Source: Eggerthellaceae bacterium (GTDB taxonomy: Bacteria > Actinomycetota > Coriobacteriia > Coriobacteriales > Eggerthellaceae). From it: DNA of 64,000 nt. This document shows positions 52,887 through 60,311 of the stretch, in pieces. Every line of letters begins with the position of its first letter. Within the stretch, counting starts at the first letter, position 1. The stretch is from NCBI GenBank assembly GCA_015062605.1, contig SUUI01000002.1, forward strand, positions 1 through 64,000, written 5' to 3'. Both the position numbers and the translations under genes were made by a program. Under the pieces are notes generated by a model, which was given only the letters and a program-made list of their open reading frames with translations, made no database searches and was not told where the DNA came from.

Positions 52887-54524
52887 TTATGCTTTCGATT
52901 CCCTGCCGACCAGCTGCTCTGCGCCATAGCGCTGACGCAAAACGGGCTTCTCTATCTTGCCCGTAGGATTGCGCGGCACGTCGGCGAAGATGATCTTACG
53001 CGGACGCTTGTAGCGCGGAAGACCCAGGCAGAACTCGTTGATGTCTTCTTCAGTCACATCAGCGAAGTCGGGCTTGAGCTCGATGACCGCCGCTGCGATT
53101 TCCCCAAGACGCTCGTCAGGAAGACCGACAACGGCCACATCCTTGATGGCGGGATGCGCAGCCAAGAAGTCTTCGATTTGCACGGGGTAAAGGTTCTCGC
53201 CACCAGAGATGATGACATCCTTCTTGCGGTCGACCAGCCAGATGAAACCCTCTTCGTCTTGCATGGCCATATCGCCGGTATGGAGCCAACCGTCCACGAT
53301 CGTCTCGGCCGTTGCCTCAGGATTGTTGTAGTAGCAGGTCATGACTCCAGGGCCTAGCACGCACAGCTCGCCGACATCGCCTTGGGCAACCTCAACGCCT
53401 GCCTCGTCGATGATCTTCGTCTTCCAACGATAGCCGGGAACGCCAATGGCACCCACATGGTCGACGTTCTCGATGCCCAAATGCACGCACCCGGGACCAG
53501 TCGACTCGGAAAGACCGTAGTTCGTGTCGTAGTCATGGTGCGGGAAGATGCTTCTCCACTTCGCAACAAGGCTGCGCGGTACGGGTTGTGCACCGATGTG
53601 CATCAGACGCCATTGATCGAGTTCGTAATCTTCAAGCTTGATGTCGCCGTTTTCGAGGGCAAGCAGGATATCTTGCGCCCACGGGACAAGCAGCCATGCG
53701 ATGGTGCAATGCTCGCTGCTTATTGCCTCGAAGATCGACTTCGGGGTCACGCCACGTAAAAGCACCGCCTTCGAGCAGCTGATGAGACTGCCGAACCAAT
53801 GCATCTTCGCACCCGTGTGATACAGCGGCGGGATGCAGAGGAACACATCGTCGTGCGTCTGACCGTGGTGCACCTGCTCCATCTCGGCAGATTGGGTCAG
53901 ACTGAGCTGCTTATGCAGAATCGCCTTCGGGAAACCGGTCGTTCCGCTCGAGAAATAGATGGCTGCGAAATCATCCTCCGTGCATGGGAGCATCGGATCT
54001 ACGCTCGAGCAGTTCGCCGCAAGTTCACCGTAGTCCTCCGCGAACGAGGGGCAATCATTGCCGACATAGAAGAACAGGCGGTTACGCTGGATCTTCGGCA
54101 TGATCTCCTCGACACGTCCGATGAACTCGGGCCCGAAGATGAGCACATCGACCTCTGCAAGGTCAAGGCAGTACGCGATCTCGTCAGAGGTATAGCGGAA
54201 ATTCAGAGGAACGACCGTCGCGCCGCTTTTGAGCACACCGAAATAGATGGGCAGCCACTCAAGGCAGTTCATGAGCAGGATAGCGACCTTGTCGTCGGCT
54301 CCGATGCCGCGGCCGATCAAAAGGTTCGCCAAGCGGTTCGACTTCTCGTCGAAAACGCTCCACGTGATCTCACGGCGGTAATACTGGGTTTCGGTGCTCT
54401 CTACGAGATCGAAATCGCGCCAGGTCACACGACGTGGCTCTAAAATCTCGGGGTTGATCTCGACCAGCGCGACCTCATCCCCGTGCTCGGCAGCATTACG
54501 CCTCAAAAAATCAACGATAGGCAT
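52887..54524 (-). CDS. AMP-dependent acyl-CoA synthetase
   Basis: Activates a carboxylic acid to its CoA thioester via an adenylate. The P-loop-like FSSGTTGFPKAI lies near residue 193, TGDMAMQDEEGF near 409, GGENLYP near 434, and the catalytic Lys in NPTGKIEKPVL near 525. Length 545 aa. The substrate is probably a medium or long fatty or aromatic acid; the sequence does not decide. AGGAGAAGGAA precedes the ATG. Relation to the next gene, thrH, is unclear. Confidence 0.9.
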   Translation of the reverse strand: MPIVDFLRRNAAEHGDEVALVEINPEILEPRRVTWRDFDLVESTETQYYRREITWSVFDEKSNRLANLLIGRGIGADDKVAILLMNCLEWLPIYFGVLKSGATVVPLNFRYTSDEIAYCLDLAEVDVLIFGPEFIGRVEEIMPKIQRNRLFFYVGNDCPSFAEDYGELAANCSSVDPMLPCTEDDFAAIYFSSGTTGFPKAILHKQLSLTQSAEMEQVHHGQTHDDVFLCIPPLYHTGAKMHWFGSLISCSKAVLLRGVTPKSIFEAISSEHCTIAWLLVPWAQDILLALENGDIKLEDYELDQWRLMHIGAQPVPRSLVAKWRSIFPHHDYDTNYGLSESTGPGCVHLGIENVDHVGAIGVPGYRWKTKIIDEAGVEVAQGDVGELCVLGPGVMTCYYNNPEATAETIVDGWLHTGDMAMQDEEGFIWLVDRKKDVIISGGENLYPVQIEDFLAAHPAIKDVAVVGLPDERLGEIAAAVIELKPDFADVTEEDINEFCLGLPRYKRPRKIIFADVPRNPTGKIEKPVLRQRYGAEQLVGRESKA

Positions 54525-54550
54525 GGTTCGTTCCTTCTCCTAGTTGTACG

Positions 54551-55150
54551 TTACAGGGCCGCTTTGATGGCGGCGAGCAGGTCTTCAAAGGTTTCGTATG
54601 CGGTGATTTCGGGATGGTCGGCCTTGATCTCGTCGGTGCTGCGGAATAGAAATCCCGCCTTGCTTGCGGCGATCATGCCCAAATCGTTATAGCTGTCTCC
54701 GCTTGCGATGGTGTCATAGCCGATGGATTGGAGAGCACGCACCGTCGTGAGCTTCGTGTTGTCGGTACGGAGAACAAAGCCCTCGATCATGCCATCGTCG
54801 CCGATTTCAAGCGTGTTGCAGAAGATCGTCGGCCAACCGAGCTTTCTCATGAGCGGAGTTGCGAACTGCTCAAAGGTATCGCTCAGCACGATGACCTGGG
54901 TAACCGAGCGAAGCTCGTCCAAAAACTCCTTCGCGCCTGGCATTGGGTCGATCGTTTCGATGACATCCTGGATCTCTTTGATGCCCAGGCCATGCTCGCG
55001 CAAAACCCCGAGGCGCCAATTCATCAACTTGGTGTAATCGGGTTCATCACGCGTAGTACGCGTCAATTCGGGAATGCCGCTAGCCTCTGCGAACGCGATC
55101 CAAATCTCGGGGACCAAAACGCCTTCCATGTCCAAGCACACGATATTCAT
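54551..55150 (-). CDS. thrH: ThrH: phosphoserine phosphatase / phosphoserine:homoserine phosphotransferase
   Basis: HAD-superfamily enzyme. CLDMEGVLVPEIW near residue 4 is the variant of the DxD motif found in ThrH (second Asp replaced by Glu). LSDTF near residue 82 is motif II, and ASGDSYNDLGM near residue 150 motif III. The length of 199 aa fits ThrH. It likely feeds serine or threonine synthesis. The start at 55150 follows AAAGGAGAG. Confidence 0.9.
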   Translation of the reverse strand: MNIVCLDMEGVLVPEIWIAFAEASGIPELTRTTRDEPDYTKLMNWRLGVLREHGLGIKEIQDVIETIDPMPGAKEFLDELRSVTQVIVLSDTFEQFATPLMRKLGWPTIFCNTLEIGDDGMIEGFVLRTDNTKLTTVRALQSIGYDTIASGDSYNDLGMIAASKAGFLFRSTDEIKADHPEITAYETFEDLLAAIKAAL

Positions 55151-55425
55151 TTGCAGATCTCTCCTTTGCAAAAGACCTCGCACGTTTCCTTACATGCCCG
55201 ACGGCTCACATAAAACCATATTGGGCATCCGATGTATTATCCCTCAACCTTTCCTAGGTTGAAAAGGTCATGATGGGTAAAACCACAATCCTATCGGTCA
55301 GGCAATACCTAACTGCGCGCATCCTCTCAAAACGCTGGATTCGCAGCAAGATCCCATATCCAAAAAGCGCGAGCGATGATATAGGTATTCCCATCTATGC
55401 TGCATCAAGATTTAGCGAAAAGCAT
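55151..55425. other. Intergenic gap without an assigned gene
   Basis: A 275-base stretch between thrH and the methyltransferase. It contains a CCTTTCC/AAAAGG-type short inverted repeat near 55247-55268 and one 69-codon open frame on the plus strand (55270-55479) that enters the methyltransferase gene. No ribosome site or known protein pattern supports that frame. Confidence 0.5.
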
Positions 55426-56256
55426 TTAGCGCTTCTGCAACACAAGATATTCGTTCAAGCTGTCCGAACGCCCGTCTGACCGAAAACGTGCAACGAGTTT
55501 TGCACGCGGTGAAATCTCCTCGATAAGAGCTTCGACGTCATCGTCGGAAAAGCTGTGGGCATAGCGATACACGCCGCTTCGCTCCTGCCAGCCGAGGAAA
55601 GCGTCACCTTGCTCGAGCATATCGAGATCGAATGCATCCGCAAGATCGATCCGCACTAGTTCGGTCGTCTCGGCAGCCTTGCGCGCAAGGCGCTCGTCCT
55701 CCATGAAACGCCATAGCGAGATCGCAACCTCACCACCAGGGCGCACGGCATCGCACAGCCGATTAAGCAAATCTGCGCGCGCCTTGCGTCCTGGCACATG
55801 GTGGAAAAACCCGAAGCAAGCGGCGAGATCGAATTCCGAAAAGCCCATCTGCGCACCTGCAAGCACACGCGAGATGACATCGCATGTGCAAAACAGCATC
55901 TCGCCCACAGCGAGGTTTCCTGCTGACAACGGCTGGTCGATCTCGCCTGCAAATCGCACGGGCAACCCGAACGCCTCCGAGCCGGTACGCGCAAGGGATT
56001 CGCAGGTATCGATTGCGCAGACTGCAAAAGGATAATCCCCCATCTCGTCAGAAAGGAACGATTCGAAGCGCATATTCCCGCACGCCACATCGAGAATGCG
56101 GATCATATCGCCATCCCTGCGCATGGCATCGGCAGCATCAAGGCATGTTCGCCATCCCGGCCATGCCGCGTCGCGCGTATCGGAAAACGATGACGCGCAA
56201 GCATCGTAGAAATGCTGGTTAAGTTCATTGAGGAAGAGGACGGTTTCGGTGTTCAT
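55426..56256 (-). CDS. SAM-dependent methyltransferase, Trm9/ALKBH8-like
   Basis: Class I methyltransferase of 276 aa. The SAM loop is LDVACGNMRFE near residue 54, an acidic residue pair in AIDTC near 83, then FGFFHHVPGRKARADLL and LCDAVRPGGEVAISLW, similar in order and spacing to Trm9/ALKBH8 tRNA methyltransferases. The end of the protein has VYRYAHSFSDDDVEALI, again like that group. Assignment is by eye. It is divergent from elp3, 30 bases apart. The start is ATG at 56256 or GTG at 56265; neither has a ribosome site. Confidence 0.7.
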   Translation of the reverse strand: MNTETVLFLNELNQHFYDACASSFSDTRDAAWPGWRTCLDAADAMRRDGDMIRILDVACGNMRFESFLSDEMGDYPFAVCAIDTCESLARTGSEAFGLPVRFAGEIDQPLSAGNLAVGEMLFCTCDVISRVLAGAQMGFSEFDLAACFGFFHHVPGRKARADLLNRLCDAVRPGGEVAISLWRFMEDERLARKAAETTELVRIDLADAFDLDMLEQGDAFLGWQERSGVYRYAHSFSDDDVEALIEEISPRAKLVARFRSDGRSDSLNEYLVLQKR

Positions 56257-56276
56257 AGTGCGCACTATTATATAAT
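56255..56276. promoter_or_regulatory. Compact bidirectional promoter with 14-bp palindrome
   Basis: ATAGTGCGCACTAT (56255-56268) is a perfect palindrome. It is joined to ATTATATAAT (56267-56276), which contains TATAAT for both strands: 56271-56276 (plus) and 56267-56272 (minus). The start codons lie only about 10 bases from each box, so both mRNAs would be almost leaderless. The palindrome overlaps the methyltransferase start. Confidence 0.6.
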
Positions 56277-56285
56277 GGCTTCACT

Positions 56286-58115
56286 ATGGAAGCTATCATC
56301 TTGGATATCGCGAACAGGCTCAAAGCAAACGAGACCATCGACGCCAACGAACTCGCACGTATCATCCGCGCGCACAACGAAGGCATCGTCGACGTCTCTA
56401 GGCATATAGCCAAAAAGAAGCTTCTTCCCTTTTATCTGCATGCCCAAATAATCGACCCTGCTTTCTGGTCCAATCGCGGCATAGACGATGAAACGGAAAC
56501 AAAGCTTTTGAGTCTCCTGCAGGTCAAGCCGCGAAGAACCGCAAGCGGCGTTGCAACTATCACGGTCATCACAAAGCCGCATACCTGCTCGAGCGCCTGC
56601 ATCTACTGCCCGAACGATATACGGATGCCAAAGAGCTATCTTTCGGACGAGCCGGCATGCCAGCGTGCTGAACGCGCGTATTTCGATCCGTATCTCCAAG
56701 TCGTCTCGCGCATGAAAGCGCTTACCGAGATGGGACACCCGACTGACAAAATCGAGCTCATCGTGCTCGGTGGTACGTGGAGCGATTATCCGCTCGATTA
56801 CCAATATTGGTTCATGACGGGATTGTTCCGTGCGCTCAACGACATGTCCGATACAGCGCTTTCAGAAGACGCCGTGTATGCCCAAGTGAACATGCTTACC
56901 GAACGATATCGTCAAGCAGGCATAAGCCGCGATCGTAGCGAGTTGGCAGAACAGACGCGCAGCATGCAGGCGCGCATCGATGCCGGAGAGCTTACATACA
57001 ACCAAGCGTTCGCCGAGCAATACGACAGCAAAAGTCCGTGGTCGCGCATCGCCTCATGGCAGAAGGCGGACTCTTCCGATCTTGCGGCTGAGCATGAGCG
57101 CAACCACAGCGCCGGCAAACGCGTTGTAGGACTCGTGGTGGAGACCCGCCCCGACCTCATCACGCCAACGACGCTCACCCAACTTCGGAGCTTCGGATGC
57201 ACCAAGGTCCAAATCGGCATCCAGAGCCTTGATGAAAGCATCCTACGTGCCAACCATCGCGCAATCGACCTTGAGCAGCTGACACGAGCATTCGATCTGC
57301 TCCGGCTGTTCGGATTCAAAACCCATACCCATTTCATGGTGAACCTGTACGGATCTAATCCAGAACATGACAAGGCGGACTACGAACGCTTCGTGACCGA
57401 TGCGCGCTTCTTGCCCGACGAGGTCAAGCTGTACCCATGCGTCTTGGTCAAAGGCACCCCTCTTGCCTCACTGTACGAATCTGGCGCATGGCAGCCATAC
57501 GATGAAGAAACGCTCATAGACGTATTAGCGCATGATGTCACCATCACGCCTCCCTACACGCGCATCTCCCGAATGATCCGCGACATCTCAGCGAAGGACA
57601 TCGTCGCAGGCAGCAAGAAGACGAATCTGCGGCAACTAGTGGATGGGAAGCTTTCAAACGAGAATGCGGACGTTTCCGAAATCCGCACGCGTGAAATCAA
57701 TGATGCAAAAACCGTTGCTGAGACGCTCGATTTGGATGATGTTGTTTATGAGACGCATGCGACCACCGAGCACTTTCTGCAGTGGGTGACCCCAGAAGGC
57801 CTCATCGCAGGATTCTTACGCCTGTCACTTCCCCATCCAGATGCATGGGATATCTACGATGGACTGCCCACGCTCCCTGATGAGGCGATGATCAGAGAGG
57901 TTCATGTGTACGGGAAAGCTGCAAAACTCCATACGCTCGGCAAGGGAGCGCAGCACCATGGTCTCGGGAAAGCGCTTATCGCCCGCGCATGCGAAATCGC
58001 GCAAAAAGCAGGTTATGGGCGCATTAACGTGATCAGTGCGATCGGCACATACGAATACTATTCACGTCTAGGATTCCGCGATTCCGGCTTATACCAACAA
58101 AAAGGATTGGATTGA
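56286..58115 (+). CDS. elp3: Elp3 radical-SAM/acetyltransferase tRNA-modifying protein
   Basis: Catalytic Elongator subunit homologue, which makes the carboxymethyl group at C5 of wobble uridine. The radical-SAM cluster ligands are Cys101, Cys105 and Cys108 (CSSACIYC). QIGIQSLDESILRANHR near residue 317 and ARFLPDEVKLYPCVL near 377 are typical. The C-terminal GNAT domain has IREVHVYGKAAKL near residue 536 and GLGKALIARACEIA near 560. Length 609 aa. Elp3 is the usual route to mcm5U in eukaryotes and archaea and is scattered in bacteria. Confidence 0.95.
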   Translation: MEAIILDIANRLKANETIDANELARIIRAHNEGIVDVSRHIAKKKLLPFYLHAQIIDPAFWSNRGIDDETETKLLSLLQVKPRRTASGVATITVITKPHTCSSACIYCPNDIRMPKSYLSDEPACQRAERAYFDPYLQVVSRMKALTEMGHPTDKIELIVLGGTWSDYPLDYQYWFMTGLFRALNDMSDTALSEDAVYAQVNMLTERYRQAGISRDRSELAEQTRSMQARIDAGELTYNQAFAEQYDSKSPWSRIASWQKADSSDLAAEHERNHSAGKRVVGLVVETRPDLITPTTLTQLRSFGCTKVQIGIQSLDESILRANHRAIDLEQLTRAFDLLRLFGFKTHTHFMVNLYGSNPEHDKADYERFVTDARFLPDEVKLYPCVLVKGTPLASLYESGAWQPYDEETLIDVLAHDVTITPPYTRISRMIRDISAKDIVAGSKKTNLRQLVDGKLSNENADVSEIRTREINDAKTVAETLDLDDVVYETHATTEHFLQWVTPEGLIAGFLRLSLPHPDAWDIYDGLPTLPDEAMIREVHVYGKAAKLHTLGKGAQHHGLGKALIARACEIAQKAGYGRINVISAIGTYEYYSRLGFRDSGLYQQKGLD

Positions 58116-58148
58116 TCGGACGATCCGAAGCAGCATGCGCTGCGGCGG

Positions 58149-58841
58149 CTATTCCTCCTCGCCTTCCCCGCTCTCATCGCCGACCTCGCCTTCTACGCTC
58201 TCCTCGATGACCTCTTCACTCGCAGGTTGCTCGACCTTCTTGAATACGACAGGCAAATCGGGGATCTTCATCGTTAGCAGGCCATCGGCAAGGATAAGGC
58301 TATACGTCTCTTTCTGAGGTTTGCCCTCGTTTTGCACAATGAGTTCAACGCTTGCCTCATTGGCAGACTCCATCTTCCAGGTCCCCTGATACCGATCGCC
58401 ATAGAAATTGAATGTGCACGTGCCATCATCTGCAAGTGTAAGGTCGCTTGTAAGCCCCCATTCCTTATAAAGCAGAACGTCGAACGTCGATAGCTGCTTT
58501 TCCTTGGCTGCCTTCTCCTCTTCGGTTTCCTCGGGCTTTGTGCTCTCTTCGGATTCTTCCCCATCCTCGGATGCACCCTCTTCTCCATCGCCCTCTTTCG
58601 GAGAGGTTTCATTCGTTGTTTTCTGCTCAGGTTCGACCCCGAAGCTTACAAGCTCCCAACGACCCGCGAAAGCCGCCTTATCCTCGTTGGTGAATGCCGG
58701 TTTGCATGCGGAACATATGAAGACAAGCAGCAAGAGGCAAAGCGCACAGATGATAAGCAACACGGCACGTGAAATCGGCATGCAGCGCCTTGCGGACGCC
58801 TCGATGCCCGATACGAAACCTTCTGCCTGCATGTTGTCCAT
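58149..58841 (-). CDS. Membrane-anchored hypothetical protein, lipocalin-like
   Basis: 230 aa. A single membrane helix or lipoprotein-type signal spans about 24-46, ending CSACKP, which departs from the classic lipobox. A Glu/Ser/Asp-rich linker (about 72-112) is followed by a beta-rich domain (FAGRWELVSFG before the linker and GTWKMES after) that resembles small lipocalin-like domains. The C-terminus is again very acidic. No function can be assigned. Confidence 0.65.
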   Translation of the reverse strand: MDNMQAEGFVSGIEASARRCMPISRAVLLIICALCLLLLVFICSACKPAFTNEDKAAFAGRWELVSFGVEPEQKTTNETSPKEGDGEEGASEDGEESEESTKPEETEEEKAAKEKQLSTFDVLLYKEWGLTSDLTLADDGTCTFNFYGDRYQGTWKMESANEASVELIVQNEGKPQKETYSLILADGLLTMKIPDLPVVFKKVEQPASEEVIEESVEGEVGDESGEGEEE

Positions 58842-58855
58842 CCTACCGTCTTCTC

Positions 58856-59308
58856 CTATTGGGCATCGGCCGAAGCCATGTCTGCAAGGCGTGCGACGAT
58901 CGCCTCATGCGCCCTCTTGGGATCCTCGATGCCAGAAACCGCCTCTTCCATCGGGCAACAACCTGTATTCGTGCGGTTCACGATATGGTCCACCAGCTGC
59001 CCGTAGCTTGCAACGATGCCGAAGCGTGAAAGCGTTTGCAATGCCGCATCGCTCATGACCGCTCCGTATACCTCGCTCACGCCGAGCAGCACGTACAGAA
59101 ATGCTGCCCCGTTCCCCACCACGCGATCGGCCGCCGCGAATCCAGCTGTATCGATGCCATCGTCGAGCCATGCAAGCAACGGAGCAACGCCGCGGCGCAT
59201 GCTCGTTAAAATCGTTTCGCCATGCTTGAGTACGCAGGTGAAGTTGCCTTCTTCAAGCAAGGCACGCGCTTTTTGCAAATCCATCGTTCCGAGGTTTTCC
59301 TGCCTCAT
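58856..59308 (-). CDS. DUF1893 family protein
   Basis: 150 aa, deaminase-like small domain of the DUF1893 family. The family pattern is visible in LKHGETILTS near residue 26, DRVVGNGAAFLYVLLG near 58, and NRTNTGCCPMEE near 113. Function unknown. The frame opens at 59497, but the family starts later; the ATG at 59308 has a weak GAGAGA upstream. It is divergent from dtd. Confidence 0.85.
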   Translation of the reverse strand: MRQENLGTMDLQKARALLEEGNFTCVLKHGETILTSMRRGVAPLLAWLDDGIDTAGFAAADRVVGNGAAFLYVLLGVSEVYGAVMSDAALQTLSRFGIVASYGQLVDHIVNRTNTGCCPMEEAVSGIEDPKRAHEAIVARLADMASADAQ

Positions 59309-59511
59309 CGCATTATCTCTCTCGTTCACAGTTTGATTGCCGCACGCAGATCGCATCAAGGATAGCACAGTGCGAAGATCTACCGCGCCAAAGAAGCGCG
59401 CCTTCGGCAATCCTCCACTTGCCCGCAACAGAACATGCACGGTATTATCAGGACGGCTCTCGAGCACCGATGACATATCGGTTGCCGCCGCACACAAGAA
59501 AGGATGCTGCC

Positions 59512-59964
59512 ATGCGCGCGATCATCCAACGAGTCAGCTCCGCAAGCGTCACGATCGACGGAGAGGTAACCGGCTCTATCGGAGTGGGATACCTTATCTT
59601 GCTCGGTGTGAGCAAAACCGATACCGACGAAGAAGCGAGGAGGCTTTGGAGCAAGATCTCGAAGCTGAGGCTTTTTAGCGACGAGGAAGGCAAGACGAAC
59701 TTAAGCCTGCATGATATCGGCGGATCGGTACTGGTGGTGAGCCAATTCACCTTGTACGCTAACTGTAAGAAGGGCAATCGCCCATCATTTACCGATGCCG
59801 GGTTGCCCGATGAAGCGAATAGACTCTACGAGGCGTTCTTAGCGCTCGCGCGTACCGATTTGGGAGACGCGTGCGTAGCACATGGAAGCTTCGGGGCCGA
59901 AATGCAGGTCGAGCTTGTAAACAATGGACCCTTCACAATCCTGCTCGATACCGATACCCTGTAA
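59512..59964 (+). CDS. dtd: D-aminoacyl-tRNA deacylase
   Basis: Removes D-amino acids and Gly wrongly attached to tRNAs. MRAIIQRVSSASVTIDG at the start, VSQFTLYANCKKGNRPSF near residue 78 and the C-terminal NNGPFT (a variant of the NxGP motif) form the active site. The length of 150 aa is normal; AAAGGAT stands upstream. It may be relevant here because D-Asp, D-Glu and D-Ala are made in quantity. Confidence 0.95.
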   Translation: MRAIIQRVSSASVTIDGEVTGSIGVGYLILLGVSKTDTDEEARRLWSKISKLRLFSDEEGKTNLSLHDIGGSVLVVSQFTLYANCKKGNRPSFTDAGLPDEANRLYEAFLALARTDLGDACVAHGSFGAEMQVELVNNGPFTILLDTDTL

Positions 59965-60035
59965 ACAAGCATAAGCAATACGAACCGCGCAACGACAAGC
60001 AATGCGTAGATGAAACGCTATGGAGGCTGATACCA

Positions 60036-60311
60036 ATGTCAAATCCGATTCTTGACCTCATCGAGCAAGTTCCCAAAAGCGAGCGCCTCGGCATCGTCAA
60101 GGAGATCATGGGCTGTGCCCATACGCAAGACGCCTTAGAAGTTGCGAAGAATCACGGCATCAAGCTCACCGCTCAGCAATTCGAGGATATCAAGGCGTTC
60201 CTGAAATCGAAGCCTTCCGATGCCGAACTGAAGAAGATCGTCGAGGCAGTCGTGCCGAAGATCCTCGTTGGCCCGACCCTGAAAGCGTTTAAGTCGAAGC
60301 TGGGCCTTTAA
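60036..60311 (+). CDS. Small hypothetical protein, Nif11-like fold possible
   Basis: 91 aa, Lys-rich and all-helical by its pattern. The segment ALEVAKNHGIKLTAQQFEDIKAFL near residue 33 resembles the second half of Nif11-type domains, but there is no Gly-Gly cleavage site or Cys/Ser-rich core, so a peptide precursor role is not supported. GGAGG lies nine bases before the ATG. The gene overlaps the end of helD by four bases, tail to tail. Confidence 0.65.
   Translation: MSNPILDLIEQVPKSERLGIVKEIMGCAHTQDALEVAKNHGIKLTAQQFEDIKAFLKSKPSDAELKKIVEAVVPKILVGPTLKAFKSKLGL

Noticed and set aside
55270-55479. 69-codon plus-strand frame after thrH
   Set aside because: No ribosome site, no recognisable pattern, and it runs into the methyltransferase gene on the other strand.
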